From Aquicoccus porphyridii (GTDB lineage Bacteria > Pseudomonadota > Alphaproteobacteria > Rhodobacterales > Rhodobacteraceae), in the NCBI RefSeq assembly GCF_008369105.1, contig NZ_VINQ01000001.1, positions 310,001 through 374,000 of the forward strand: a stretch of DNA of 64,000 nt. Reading direction: 5' to 3'. Shown one piece after another: positions 55,008 through 64,000 of this stretch (position 1 is its first letter; the number at the start of each line of letters is the position of its first letter). A model generated the notes under the pieces. It worked only from the letters and a program-made list of their open reading frames with translations. It had not been told where the DNA came from and did no database searches. Made by a program: the position numbers and the translations under genes.

Positions 55008-56321
55008 CTAGAGGTCGCGGAAGCGTTGCTCCTGACGGGCGGTCCAGAGCAGGGTAAGGGCATGGCCATCCTCGGTTTCTTCCTCGTGCTCGACAACGCC
55101 CTCCGCGTGCAGCCACGCCCGCTTGCGGCCTTGCGAAAAAGGCAGGACAACCCGGCTTTCGTGACGCACCCCGCCCAGCCGATCCGAGATTCGAGCCAGC
55201 AAAACCTCAACCCCCTCCCCCGTAACCGCCGATAAAGCCACAACATTTTCATCGCGCGCCGCCGCATTCACCGCCGCGCCCCGCGCGCCCTCGTCCAACA
55301 GGTCGATCTTGTTCCAGACCTCGATCTGCGGCGTTTCGCGTGCCACCCCGAGCGACGCCAGGATCGCCTCCACATCCTCGGCCTGTTCCCGGGTTTCGGG
55401 ATGCGCGATGTCGCGCACATGCACGATGAGATCGGCGGCCAGCACCTCTTCGAGCGTGGCGCGGAAGGCGGCGACCAGTTCGGTCGGCAGGTCGGAAATA
55501 AAGCCCACCGTGTCCGACAGGATCACCTCGGGGCCACCATCCGGCAAGTGCACCCGGCGCATGGTCGGGTCGAGCGTGGCAAAGAGCATGTCCTTGACCA
55601 TGACATCCGACCCGGTCAGGCGGTTGAACAGCGTCGATTTGCCTGCGTTGGTATAGCCGACCAGCGCTACGATGGGATAAGGCACCTTGGCGCGGGCCTT
55701 GCGGTGCAGGTCGCGGGTCTTGACCACCTTGGCCAGTTGACGGCGCAGGCGGACGAGCTGTTCGTCGATGGCGCGGCGGTCGGCCTCGATCTGGGTCTCC
55801 CCCGGCCCGCCGACAAACCCCAACCCGCCGCGCTGGCGCTCGAGGTGGGTCCAGGCCCGCACCAGCCGCGTGCGCTGATAGGACAGCGCGGCCATCTCGA
55901 CCTGCAACACGCCTTCGCGCGTGGCGGCGCGGTCGGAAAAGATCTCGAGGATGAGCCCGGTCCGGTCAAGCAGCTTGACCCCCCATTTCTTTTCAAGGTT
56001 GCGCTGCTGGACAGGCGAAACCGGACCGTCGACCAGCACGAGATCGACCTCGGCCGCCTCGATCCGCGCCTTGAGTTCCTCGATCTTGCCGGTGCCGAAC
56101 AACAGGCCCGGATGCGGCCGGGGCAGGCGCACGATCTCCTGGCCCACGACCTCGAGCCCGGGCAGCGCCACGGCCAGCGACACGGCTTCTTCCAGAGCGC
56201 GCGCAGGGTCGCGGCGCCCCTTGGCCGATCTGGGATCGTTGCGGATGTCGGGATGCAGAACCCAGGCCCGTGTCAGGCGAGCCTTGGTTTCATGGGTGTC
56301 ACCGCCGGTTTGCTCACCCAT
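55008..56321 (-). CDS. hflX: GTPase HflX
   Basis: A 437-residue ribosome-splitting GTPase linked to heat stress and rescue of stalled ribosomes. The N-terminal HflX domain has GTGKIEELKARIEAAEVDLVLVDGPVSPVQQRNLE-type sequence and GGPGETQIEADRR. The G domain follows with G1 GYTNAGKST, G3 DTVGFISDLP and G4 NKIDL. The start lies two bases after the hfq stop, so both are on one transcript. Length is normal. Confidence 0.97.
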   Translation of the reverse strand: MGEQTGGDTHETKARLTRAWVLHPDIRNDPRSAKGRRDPARALEEAVSLAVALPGLEVVGQEIVRLPRPHPGLLFGTGKIEELKARIEAAEVDLVLVDGPVSPVQQRNLEKKWGVKLLDRTGLILEIFSDRAATREGVLQVEMAALSYQRTRLVRAWTHLERQRGGLGFVGGPGETQIEADRRAIDEQLVRLRRQLAKVVKTRDLHRKARAKVPYPIVALVGYTNAGKSTLFNRLTGSDVMVKDMLFATLDPTMRRVHLPDGGPEVILSDTVGFISDLPTELVAAFRATLEEVLAADLIVHVRDIAHPETREQAEDVEAILASLGVARETPQIEVWNKIDLLDEGARGAAVNAAARDENVVALSAVTGEGVEVLLARISDRLGGVRHESRVVLPFSQGRKRAWLHAEGVVEHEEETEDGHALTLLWTARQEQRFRDL

Positions 56322-56323
56322 GA

Positions 56324-56563
56324 TCAGGAGGCGTCTTCGCCTTCGTAAAGGTTGATTGGCTGGGCCGGCATGATGGTCGAGATCGCGTGCTTGTAGACCA
56401 GTTGCGATTGGCCATCCCGGCGCAACAGCACGCAGAAATTGTCAAACCACGTGATCACCCCTTGGAGCTTCACGCCATTGATCAGGAAAATCGTGACCGG
56501 AACCTTGGTCTTGCGGACATGGTTGAGGAACGCGTCTTGCAGGTTCTGTCTGTCGGAAGCCAT
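56324..56563 (-). CDS. hfq: RNA chaperone Hfq
   Basis: A 79-residue Sm-like protein that forms a hexameric ring and pairs sRNAs with mRNAs. It has the Sm1 motif ([35 protein letters not shown]) and Sm2 (YKHAIST) with the proximal-face Gln, Lys and His residues in place. The alphaproteobacterial short C-terminus is normal. Its presence is relevant to the sRNA candidates in this window. Confidence 0.98.
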   Translation of the reverse strand: MASDRQNLQDAFLNHVRKTKVPVTIFLINGVKLQGVITWFDNFCVLLRRDGQSQLVYKHAISTIMPAQPINLYEGEDAS

Positions 56564-56695
56564 GTGTCAGATGCCTTTGTTCTTGCCCGGTGCCCCTCTG
56601 CGACACCTTTTCGATTGCGCCCGAGTATGTCGTGACCATGGGGGAGATTCCAGAGCTAATTGTAAAGCCGGAAAAACATCGCCACGCAAGGCGCG

Positions 56696-58210
56696 TCAAT
56701 CGCGCCACAATGCCGGGTTGATCAGCGCGATGATCGCCAGCATTTCCAGTCGTCCGAGCACCATGGCCGCCGACAGGATCAGCTTGCCCGCATTGCCGAA
56801 ATCCGCCAGCGCGATGGGTGTTTCCGCCGCCGCCTGGATCAGTGGCCCTGTGGTCGACAGCGTGGCAATGGCGAGGATCGTCGCCTGTTCGAAATTCGCC
56901 CCGACAAGCGCCATCAGCCCGATGACAATGATCAGCGAAAGCGCGAAGAGCATGAAAAAGACCCATGCGACAAACGCCCCCTTGCGGCGCAGCCTGCGGC
57001 TGTGACTCGAGGCGCGCCCGACCGAATTGGGGTGGATCAATCGCTCCATCTCGCGCAGCCCGTTGAGGTAAAGCGCATAGACCCGGAGAAGCTTGACCCC
57101 GCCCGCCGTGGTTGCGACCCCGCCCCCGATGAGCGACAGGCCCAGCAGGATCAGCCCCGGTGTGCCCAGCCCGGACCAGTCGCGCGCATCGGTCCAGGCC
57201 GCGCTTTCGAACCCGGTGGTGGACAGGAACGACAGGACCGTGAAAAGCCCGCCCCAGAGTGCCCGAACCGCCGCGGCAAGATCTTCGATCTCGTCGAACT
57301 CGAACGCGCCGATCCAGTGCCGCAGGAACAGGACCAGCGGCACGCCTATGATCATCAAGAGACCCAGCCGGAATTCCGGATCGCGCAGCAGGCCGGGCCG
57401 CGCCGTGGTCAGCGTGTCCGAGGCAAAGGTCAGCCGGCTGAGCGAGAAAAAGAGAAAGAGAAAGATCACCGCTTCACCGATCAGCCCCGACCCTGCGCTC
57501 TGCACCCCCCCGAGTGGCGAGATGCCGCTCGTCGCCAGGGTCGACATCGCATGCGCCAGCGCCACGAGCGGTCGATCGCCCGACACCACGAGGCACAGCC
57601 ACAGCACCCCGGTCAGCCCGGTATAAATCGGCAGGAGCAGGCGCACGCTGCGCAGGATGCGGTGCATCGCCTCGGCCCGGTCGTAATGGTCGAACGCCAT
57701 GTCGCCCTGCCCCGGTTCGGCCGAGGTCGTGACCTCGAACCCGCCGAGGTTGAGCGGCGCAAGGATCGCCGCCGCCGCGACCCACATCATGAAGCCGCCC
57801 ATCCACCCCACCTGCGCGCGCCACAGATGCATCGTGTCCGACAGGCGCGCAGGCGCGAACAGCGTGGCGCCGGTCGTAGTCAGCGACGAGACCATTTCGA
57901 AATAGGCGTTGACATAGCTGGTGGTGCCCAGCCCCTCGTAGAGCGGCAATGCCAGGAACACCGGCAAGAGCGTGAACGCCCCGAACAGTGCCAGAAGCTC
58001 GCCCAGCCCGCCCCGCTTGCGTTGGCGCCGCCCGATCCGCGTGATCGCGATCAACGCCACCACGAAAAGCCCCAGCGTGCCGGAATAGAAAAACGCCCGC
58101 GCCTCGGCGAACCGCTCGTTCGCCAGCCCATGAATGGCCGGAACATACATCGCCGCCGCCGCCACGGCCCAGAACACCAGGAAAAGCGGGATGTTGCGCA
58201 AGCGGTGCAT
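56696..58210 (-). CDS. trkH: Trk system potassium uptake protein TrkH
   Basis: A 504-residue K+ channel subunit with about ten to twelve hydrophobic segments. Four filter-like loops are visible, including SLTTTGAT, STLATSGISPLG, FLSTTGFESAAW and ATLSTTGP, as expected for the four-fold MPM architecture. The start MHRLRNIPL is chosen over an 18-residue extension because the trkA stop lies only four bases upstream. It is the partner of TrkA. Confidence 0.95.
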   Translation of the reverse strand: MHRLRNIPLFLVFWAVAAAAMYVPAIHGLANERFAEARAFFYSGTLGLFVVALIAITRIGRRQRKRGGLGELLALFGAFTLLPVFLALPLYEGLGTTSYVNAYFEMVSSLTTTGATLFAPARLSDTMHLWRAQVGWMGGFMMWVAAAAILAPLNLGGFEVTTSAEPGQGDMAFDHYDRAEAMHRILRSVRLLLPIYTGLTGVLWLCLVVSGDRPLVALAHAMSTLATSGISPLGGVQSAGSGLIGEAVIFLFLFFSLSRLTFASDTLTTARPGLLRDPEFRLGLLMIIGVPLVLFLRHWIGAFEFDEIEDLAAAVRALWGGLFTVLSFLSTTGFESAAWTDARDWSGLGTPGLILLGLSLIGGGVATTAGGVKLLRVYALYLNGLREMERLIHPNSVGRASSHSRRLRRKGAFVAWVFFMLFALSLIIVIGLMALVGANFEQATILAIATLSTTGPLIQAAAETPIALADFGNAGKLILSAAMVLGRLEMLAIIALINPALWRD

Positions 58211-58214
58211 CGGC

Positions 58215-59594
58215 TCAGAAGAAGTCGATCGAGACTTGCAACAGCCGCTCGACCTCGGGGACATCCTTGGACATGGCGAAGATCACGATCACGTCGCCCT
58301 CTTCGATCCGCAACCGGCCCGTGGGTTTCATCAGCTTGCCACCCGGTTTGAGCACCGCGCCGATCAGGACACCCTCGGGAAAGTCGATCTCGCGCACCGT
58401 CTGCCCGGTGATCGGCGAGGTCGACAGGACTTCGGCCTCGATCACCTCGGCCTCGGCATCGCCGATCGAATAGACACCGCGCACCCGCCCATGGCGGATA
58501 TGGCGCAGGATCGACGAGACGGTCGTCGCCCGCGGGTTGATATAGGCGTCGATTCCCATCGGCGCCATCAACGGCACCAGCGAGGGGTCGTTGATCAGTG
58601 CGATCGCCATCGGGCACCCTTCTGACTTGGCGCGCACCGCGGCCAGAAGGTTGGTCTTGTCGTCGTCGGTCAGGCACAGGACCGCGTTGGCCCGGTCCAC
58701 GCCCGCTTCGTTCAGGAGGGCCGCATCAAGCCCGTCACCATGCAGGACGATGGTGCGTTCCAGCGTGTCAGCCGCGCGTTCCGCCACGCTCCGGCTTTTC
58801 TCGATCATCTTGGCGCGAATCCGCTCTTCACGCGACTCCAGCGCCGAGGCCACGGCCAGCCCGACATTGCCGCCGCCCACGATCACCACGCGCTCGGGCT
58901 TGGTATTGGTCTTGCCGAACACATCGAGCGTGCGCGCGACATCCTCGGTGGCGACGCAGATGTAGCAGTCGTCGCCCGCGAAAATCTGATCCCCCGCCTC
59001 GGGCGCGAACAGCCGCCCCTTGCGACGGATGCCGACGACGATCACCTTGAGCGTCGAGAAAAGGTCGGTCAACTGGCGAAGCGGCGTGTTGAGCACCGGG
59101 CAATCCGCGTCGATCGTGATCCCTAGGATCTTGGCCCTGCCGCCAAGGAAATTCTCGGTATCGAAGGCCGCCGGGGCGTGCAGGCGGTTGAGCGCGGCCT
59201 CGGCCACCTCGCGTTCGGGGCTGATCACCACGTCGATGGGCAGGTGGTCACGACGGTAGAGATCGGAATAGATCGCCGTGAGATAGCTTTGCGCCCGCAG
59301 CCGCGCGATCTTGCGCGGGATGGCAAAGACCGAATGCGCCACCTGACAGGTGACCATGTTGACCTCGTCCGAATAGGTCGCGGCGATGATCATGTCGGCA
59401 TCGCGCGCACCGGCATGTTCGAGAACGTCCGGGTAAGAGGCAAAGCCGGCAATACCCTGCACATCGAGCGTATCGGTCGCCCGGCGCACGAGATCCGGGT
59501 TGTTGTCGACCACCGTCACATCGTTCTTTTCACCTGAAAGATGCCGCGCGATCTGCCAGCCAACCTGCCCGGCGCCGCAAATGATGACCTTCAT
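58215..59594 (-). CDS. trkA: Trk system potassium uptake protein TrkA
   Basis: A 459-residue regulatory subunit with two tandem RCK units. Each has a Rossmann NAD-binding TrkA_N domain (MKVIICGAGQVGWQIARHLS at 1-20; RVVIVGGGNVGLAVASAL at about 233) and a TrkA_C domain. It gates TrkH in response to NAD(H) or ATP. AGAGGA lies ahead of the ATG. In alphaproteobacteria the gene usually follows ntrX; here three plus-strand genes lie between. Confidence 0.96.
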   Translation of the reverse strand: MKVIICGAGQVGWQIARHLSGEKNDVTVVDNNPDLVRRATDTLDVQGIAGFASYPDVLEHAGARDADMIIAATYSDEVNMVTCQVAHSVFAIPRKIARLRAQSYLTAIYSDLYRRDHLPIDVVISPEREVAEAALNRLHAPAAFDTENFLGGRAKILGITIDADCPVLNTPLRQLTDLFSTLKVIVVGIRRKGRLFAPEAGDQIFAGDDCYICVATEDVARTLDVFGKTNTKPERVVIVGGGNVGLAVASALESREERIRAKMIEKSRSVAERAADTLERTIVLHGDGLDAALLNEAGVDRANAVLCLTDDDKTNLLAAVRAKSEGCPMAIALINDPSLVPLMAPMGIDAYINPRATTVSSILRHIRHGRVRGVYSIGDAEAEVIEAEVLSTSPITGQTVREIDFPEGVLIGAVLKPGGKLMKPTGRLRIEEGDVIVIFAMSKDVPEVERLLQVSIDFF

Positions 59595-59721
59595 GGCCTG
59601 CAATCCTCTTTTTGCAAGGGTTTGCATGGCAGATGGGGCTACGACGGTCAATTGCTTTGTCAGCCGGTTCACCGCGCGCTAGGCTAGGCGGGTGACGAAC
59701 CAGTCGCAAAGGGATCATGGC

Positions 59722-60189
59722 ATGAAGAAATTGACAATGATCGCGCTCGCCCTGTTGGCCGGTTGCGGCCCCATGGGCCTCTATTACAAACCGGGGATCA
59801 GCCTGGCCGGGATCGAGCGTGACGAGATCGCCTGCACCCTCAAGGCCGAGCGCGAGGTGCCGGTGCGCAACGTCAGCCGGGTGATCCCGGGCCAATGGAT
59901 TCCTGGGCACAAGGTCTGCCCGAAAAAGGGCCAATGCCATGTCACGCCCGGATACATGACGCCCTCGCGTGTCGTCACCGAGGACGCCAATCTGGGGTTG
60001 CGCAACCGTGTCGCGGCGCTGTGCATGCAGGATCGCGGCTATTCAAGGATCAGCCTGCCGCCCTGCCCGCGCGAGGTGGCGCAATCGGTGCCGCCCGCGA
60101 TCACCACCGTGATGCCAAAGCGCCTTTCGCCTTCGGCCTGTGTGATCCGGCATGGGCGCGGTGCGTTTCAGGTGGTCAATCGCGACTAG
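59722..60189 (+). CDS. Small lipoprotein, unknown function
   Basis: A 155-residue lipoprotein with lipobox LLAGC (Cys near residue 15) after a short hydrophobic signal. The mature part holds several Cys (IACTLKAE, VCPKKGQC, ALCMQD, PPCPRE, SACVIRH) and a repeated VxVRNVSRVIPGQWIPGHKVCP-like segment. I do not recognise a family with function. It is divergent from trkA. The start at 59722 is chosen because it places the lipobox correctly; an ATG ten codons upstream is possible. Confidence 0.8.
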   Translation: MKKLTMIALALLAGCGPMGLYYKPGISLAGIERDEIACTLKAEREVPVRNVSRVIPGQWIPGHKVCPKKGQCHVTPGYMTPSRVVTEDANLGLRNRVAALCMQDRGYSRISLPPCPREVAQSVPPAITTVMPKRLSPSACVIRHGRGAFQVVNRD

Positions 60190-60502
60190 GGCGTTTTCGC
60201 GAAACACGCGCGACGCTGCGACAGCGATGCTGGACAAGCCAAGGGTGTTTATGGCACCGTGAAAACAACGTTAAGGAGCCGAACAGGCTTCGCGACGGTC
60301 TCTTGGCGGACGGCCCCTCGGGATTGTCATTTTGCAAGTTTCCTGGCCTCGAGCCAGTCGTTTGATTGCACAGGCTAAATTCTATTGTGGAGCGTTGTGA
60401 CCCGCCTGAAGGGTTCACCACACGTCATGACAGGTATTTGCGTGGTGGCATTGTAATCGTCCGAGTACCCACCATTTTTGCCCCAAGGGCGAAAGGTAAG
60501 CA
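60190..60502 (+). promoter_or_regulatory. Upstream region of LysR-type gene with an inverted repeat
   Basis: A 313-base non-coding stretch, less GC-rich than average. It contains CACCAC (60416-60421) and GTGGTG (60442-60447), an inverted repeat with a 20-base spacer about 55 bases ahead of the LysR start, which may be an autoregulatory site. AAAGG precedes the start codon. Nothing else is recognised. Confidence 0.3.
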
Positions 60503-61423
60503 ATGCATACCTTTTACAAGGGACAGCAAGAGATAACGAGCACGGCATTAATGAAACAATTCGATAGTTCGAACCCGATACCCAGCATATTCGAAGAATT
60601 GCGCACTGTTCTCGTCGTTCACCGCAGCGGCTCGATGGCCGAAGCGGCACGAGAGCTCGGGGTGACGCCTTCAACCGTGTCGCGGCAGGTCTCGCGCCTG
60701 CGCGAAGCGCTGGGGTTCTACCCGTTCGTCAAGACCGATGGAAGCTGGCGCCTCAATCCCTCCCTTTTGAAACTGGTCGACGCTTTCGAGACCGCCGAGG
60801 CCATGTTGGCAAGCGAGTTGCGGTGCCTCAACCAGGACGAGGCCGGACTTAAACGTGAGGTCAAGATTGCCGGCCCCGCCTCGATCATTTCGCATATCCT
60901 GATCCCGGAATGCGCTGACCTTGCCGAAAAGCACCCGCAGGTCATTCCCATTTTCGAGCGCCGCCTGAATGCCGAGGGGCTGGGGCTACATGACATTGTC
61001 GTTGCGTTTCGCCCGCCCGAGGCGGGACGGTTAAAGGTGCAGCGATGTGCAGCTTATAACTATGCGCTCTACGCACCGGAAACCTGGGAAACGGGCGATG
61101 GCTGGATCACGCTCATCGACAAGTTCGCCGCGGCCCATAACGAAGATGCCCAACGGTTTTTCGGGCGCGCGGCGTCGCTCAAGACCGACAGTTTCGATCA
61201 GTCGCTCCGCGCGATGCGTCTCCTAGGTCTTGCCGGGCCTCTTCCCATTCCGATTGCCCGGACTGTTCACGGGCTGAAGCGGCTTGACGCCAGGGAAATG
61301 GAGGTGTCGCTCGATCTGTTCGTCATCCATCACGAGAGCCGAAGCGATGATCCGGACATCCGGGCGACGGTCGACTGGGTCATTCAGAACCTGAAAAAGA
61401 TGAGCGAGTCCGCGTCGGAATAA
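60503..61423 (+). CDS. LysR-family transcriptional regulator
   Basis: A 306-residue regulator with the winged helix-turn-helix near residues 28-85 (HRSGSMAEAARELGVTPSTVSRQVSRLREALGFYPF). The effector domain is divergent (REVKIAGPASIISHILIPECADL; DIVVAFRPPEAG; LYAPETWETGDG). ATG 60551 would shorten it by 16 residues, but AAAGG supports 60503. It may control the DoxX-like gene 108 bases downstream on the same strand, which is an inference from position only. Confidence 0.88.
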   Translation: MHTFYKGQQEITSTALMKQFDSSNPIPSIFEELRTVLVVHRSGSMAEAARELGVTPSTVSRQVSRLREALGFYPFVKTDGSWRLNPSLLKLVDAFETAEAMLASELRCLNQDEAGLKREVKIAGPASIISHILIPECADLAEKHPQVIPIFERRLNAEGLGLHDIVVAFRPPEAGRLKVQRCAAYNYALYAPETWETGDGWITLIDKFAAAHNEDAQRFFGRAASLKTDSFDQSLRAMRLLGLAGPLPIPIARTVHGLKRLDAREMEVSLDLFVIHHESRSDDPDIRATVDWVIQNLKKMSESASE

Positions 61424-61531
61424 GTGAAAGAATTGCGCGGTTCGCACGACCGCACTTGCACAATTTGAAGTTGTTTCCTGCCCGCCATGATTGCATGCTT
61501 GAAAAAACACCAGAATTAATCGAGGCAAGGA

Positions 61532-61948
61532 ATGAAACATCTCTCACCGATTGTCGGATTGGTCAGTCGACTGTATCTGGCGGGCTTCTTTCTCGCCTAT
61601 GTTGTGCAATTCAAACTCGGCCCACACCCTGAGTGGTTGGCCAAGGCATTTCCCACCCACTTCAATGGCACCCCGAACTGGCAGGATGAAGCCGTCGCCC
61701 TTTTGCTGTTCATTATCGCGCTATGGTTGATCGCGGGTATCCGCAGCCGGATCGTCGGCCTCATCGGATTCGTGCTGTGCAGCGGCAGCGCCATTCTGCG
61801 CCATGACGCCCCGCTTGAGGCGCTATCGCCGCTGGCATGGTCGCCCGATCGCATGGCCGCCCTCGCCGCCGTCTTGATGCTGGCACTCGTGGGGGGCGGC
61901 AAATGGCGCCTCTTCCCCGGCGGGTGGAGCTTTGGCAACGTCACCTGA
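61532..61948 (+). CDS. Small integral membrane protein (DoxX-like)
   Basis: A 138-residue protein with about four hydrophobic segments (8-25, 55-72, 75-90, 110-125) and the general layout of the DoxX/SURF4-like superfamily. AGGCAAGGA lies ahead of the ATG. No catalytic residue can be named and the family call is tentative. A strong terminator follows. Confidence 0.65.
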   Translation: MKHLSPIVGLVSRLYLAGFFLAYVVQFKLGPHPEWLAKAFPTHFNGTPNWQDEAVALLLFIIALWLIAGIRSRIVGLIGFVLCSGSAILRHDAPLEALSPLAWSPDRMAALAAVLMLALVGGGKWRLFPGGWSFGNVT

Positions 61949-61970
61949 TCGGAACGCAGAACATCCAAAG

Positions 61971-62018
61971 AACAGCATGACCGGTTCCCCGCAAAGGGCA
62001 ACCGGTCATGCTGTTTTT
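61971..62018 (+). terminator. Very strong intrinsic terminator after the DoxX-like gene
   Basis: AACAGCATGACCGGTT (61971-61986) pairs perfectly over 16 bases with AACCGGTCATGCTGTT (62000-62015), followed by a T5 run. It separates the plus-strand genes from convergent ntrX. Confidence 0.85.
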
Positions 62019-62049
62019 GATCTTGCCTGAATCGCCCTGACGAAAACCT

Positions 62050-63453
62050 CTATTCCTGCTCCTCGCCCATGGTCGCCACCCGGGCGCCGGTCTTGTTCGT
62101 CGTCACCACCCCCAGCGACTTGAGCTTGCGGTGCAGCGCGCTGCGCTCCATGCCGACGAATTGCGCGGTGCGGCTTATGTTGCCGCCGAACCGGTTGATC
62201 TGCGTCAGCAGGTATTCGCGCTCGAACGCTTCGCGCGCTTCGCGCAGCGGCAAGGTGGCCAACACCCCCGGCAGCACCACGCGATCCGCATCGGCATCGC
62301 GCTCGCTTTCCCCGGGCAATTCGCGCGCCTCGATCTCGCCCGACGGTTCGCCCAGGATCAACACCCGCTCGATCACATTCCTGAGCTGGCGGACATTGCC
62401 CGGCCAGGCCATGGTCTGCATCAGCGCCACCGCCTCTTCCGAAAGCGCGCGCAGGGGGAGACCCTGCGTGCGGTTGAAATCGGCTATGAAATGCTCGGCC
62501 AGAACCGGGATGTCCTCGCGCCGTTCCTCAAGGCTCGGCACCGCGATCGGCACCACGTTGAGCCGGTGGAACAGCTCTTCACGGAACCCCCCGGCAGAAA
62601 TTTCCGCCTCGAGATCGTGCGAGGTCGATGAAATGACCCGAAGATCAACCCGCACCTTCTCCGATCCGCCGACGCGCAGGAATTGCTGATCGACCAGAAC
62701 GCGCAGGATCTTCGACTGCGTGCCCGGCGGCATGTCCGCCACCTCGTCGAAATAGATCACCCCGCCATGTGCTTCTTCAAGAAGACCGGGCTCGACCCCG
62801 CGATCGGGGCTTTCACGGCCGAACAGGACCTCTTCCATCCGGTCGGGTTCGATCGAGGCGGAGTTGACCACCACGAACGGTGCGTCCTTGCGCGCGGAAT
62901 GGGCATGGATATAGCGCGCCGCAATTTCCTTGCCCACGCCGGACGGCCCGGACAGCATCACCCGCCCGTTCGATTTCGTTACCTTGTCGAGCTGCCCCAC
63001 GAGTGCGCGATACGCGCTCGATTGGCCGATCATCTCGGCACTGATGATCTCCTTGCGCTTGAGTTGCGTGTTCTCACGGCGCAGGCGCGAAGTTTCCATC
63101 GCGCGGCGTATCACCACCAGAAGCTGGTCGATATTAAAGGGCTTCTCGATGAAATCATAGGCACCCTGCTTGATCGCCGCGACCGCGATCTCGATATTGC
63201 CATGGCCCGAAATGATGATGATCGGTATCTCGGGCCGGTCACGCTTGACAGTCTTGAGGATATCAATCCCGTCCATCCGGCTGTCCTTGAGCCAGATGTC
63301 GAGGATCATCATGGCAGGCGGGTCCGACGTGATCTCCTTCATCGCGTCGTCGGAATTTCCCGCCAGCCGCGTGGTATAGCCTTCGTCCTCAAGAATATCC
63401 GCGATCAACTCGCGAATATCGCGTTCGTCATCAATAATCAGAATGTCACCCAT
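62050..63453 (-). CDS. ntrX: Nitrogen regulation response regulator NtrX
   Basis: A 467-residue NtrC-family regulator. The receiver domain has DDE and the phosphoacceptor Asp52 in ILDIWL. The AAA+ domain (about 140-370) has Walker A GPSGVGKE and the HGGVIYFDEVADMP Walker B region. The Fis-type helix-turn-helix closes the protein (ISRTAQFVGMERSALHRKLKSLGV). The sigma-54 contact loop GAFTGA is absent, as is usual for NtrX; the corresponding segment reads GRESPDRGVEPG. It follows ntrY by 25 bases with GAGGGGA ahead of the ATG. Confidence 0.96.
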   Translation of the reverse strand: MGDILIIDDERDIRELIADILEDEGYTTRLAGNSDDAMKEITSDPPAMMILDIWLKDSRMDGIDILKTVKRDRPEIPIIIISGHGNIEIAVAAIKQGAYDFIEKPFNIDQLLVVIRRAMETSRLRRENTQLKRKEIISAEMIGQSSAYRALVGQLDKVTKSNGRVMLSGPSGVGKEIAARYIHAHSARKDAPFVVVNSASIEPDRMEEVLFGRESPDRGVEPGLLEEAHGGVIYFDEVADMPPGTQSKILRVLVDQQFLRVGGSEKVRVDLRVISSTSHDLEAEISAGGFREELFHRLNVVPIAVPSLEERREDIPVLAEHFIADFNRTQGLPLRALSEEAVALMQTMAWPGNVRQLRNVIERVLILGEPSGEIEARELPGESERDADADRVVLPGVLATLPLREAREAFEREYLLTQINRFGGNISRTAQFVGMERSALHRKLKSLGVVTTNKTGARVATMGEEQE

Positions 63454-63478
63454 ATTCCCCTCATACGATTTCTTCCGT

Positions 63479-64000
63479 CTAATCTTCTGAATGTCCTGTT
63501 GTGGGATCGACCGGCAGGCGGATCACCGCCATCGCCCCCACATGCGCGCCTTGCGAAAACGGAGCCGCGTCTTCGAGGGCGAGGCTGCCGCCATGCTCCT
63601 CGAGGATCTTCTTGACGATGGGCAGGCCAAGCCCGGTGCCCTTGTCGCGAGTCGTCACATAGGGCTCGAAGAGCTTGGCGCGGTCCTCGGGCAGGCCGAT
63701 GCCATTGTCCGAGATCGTGATCAGCGCCTCGTCGTTCCGGCGAACGGCGGTGACCCGGATCTCGGGGGCATAGCCCTCGGTTCCATGCTTTTCGGCATAG
63801 CTTTCCGTCGCCTCGCCCGCATTCTTTATCAGGTTGGTCAGGGCCTGGCTGATCATCGTCGCATCGAATGCCCCGGTCAGCGGATCGTCGGTCAGATCGA
63901 CGGTGATGGTCACATCCGGTTGCCCCGATTGCTGCAACAGCACCGCACCGCTGACCAGCGCGCACAGGCTTTCCGGCTTGCGGTCCGGCTCGGGCATGCG
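63479..64000 (-). CDS. ntrY: Sensor histidine kinase NtrY, C-terminal part
   Basis: The gene runs off the right edge; about 173 C-terminal residues are visible. They hold most of the HATPase_c domain: N box NLIKNAGEA, G1 SDNGIGLP, F box LFEPYVTT and G2 GTGLGLPIVKKI. Position directly upstream of ntrX on the same strand identifies it as NtrY, the membrane kinase partner of NtrX in nitrogen and redox signalling. Confidence 0.93.
   Translation of the reverse strand, partial: RMPEPDRKPESLCALVSGAVLLQQSGQPDVTITVDLTDDPLTGAFDATMISQALTNLIKNAGEATESYAEKHGTEGYAPEIRVTAVRRNDEALITISDNGIGLPEDRAKLFEPYVTTRDKGTGLGLPIVKKILEEHGGSLALEDAAPFSQGAHVGAMAVIRLPVDPTTGHSED

Overview
The window is chromosomal DNA from a GC-rich alphaproteobacterium, most likely a member of the Rhodobacterales (Roseobacter/Rhodobacter group). 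The evidence is the gene content: a PAS_5-type protein, an IalB-family protein, monomeric NADP-isocitrate dehydrogenase, class II DAHP synthase, and the alphaproteobacterial neighbourhood ntrYX-trkA-trkH-hfq-hflX. I recognise no rRNA, tRNA, CRISPR array, prophage or insertion sequence. Nearly all of it is ordinary housekeeping and transport DNA.

Layout, left half. A cut luciferase-like oxidoreductase gene faces lepA. Then come a small membrane protein, an unrecognised structured RNA region ending in an intrinsic terminator (about 2650-3010), an amidase, a GNAT acetyltransferase and a DUF882 peptidoglycan protein. An envelope cluster follows: L,D-transpeptidase, lpxD, an acyl carrier protein and a ketoacyl synthase. 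Next are an IalB-like protein, a stretch with two orphan minus-strand terminators and candidate sRNAs, and a HerA-like ATPase. A complete branched-chain-type ABC transporter (binding protein, livG, livF, a small secreted protein, livH, livM) runs on the minus strand. Then a frameshifted sugar dehydrogenase, a GlxA-type regulator, DAHP synthase, a PAS protein, yicC-gmk-gamma-carbonic anhydrase, and phoR, phoU and phoB without pst genes between them.

Right half. A LysR regulator sits divergent from glutaryl-CoA dehydrogenase. A LuxR solo, a 6S-like RNA candidate, tsf and rpsB follow. Pseudouridine catabolism (psuK-psuG), a DUF502 membrane protein, a patatin coupled to 3-hydroxybutyrate dehydrogenase, and a well-formed candidate sRNA come next. 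Then a family 5 solute-binding protein, an acyl-CoA ligase overlapping a DsbA-like oxidoreductase, a Bcr/CflA exporter, monomeric icd, an SMR exporter, a K+ channel-like protein, a 3-hydroxyisobutyrate dehydrogenase-like enzyme and a penicillin acylase-family protein. A visibly less GC-rich two-gene module of unknown function (52899-54655) is the only clear accessory insertion. The window closes with hflX, hfq, trkH and trkA, three plus-strand genes (lipoprotein, LysR, DoxX-like), and ntrX and a cut ntrY.

The most interesting items are the two-gene membrane module, the structured RNA near 2.7-3.0 kb, the sRNA candidates at 40.15 and 11.8 kb, and a dispersed intergenic repeat built on GCAGCCGG units (three copies). 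All functional statements rest on reading motifs and context. No database search was run.
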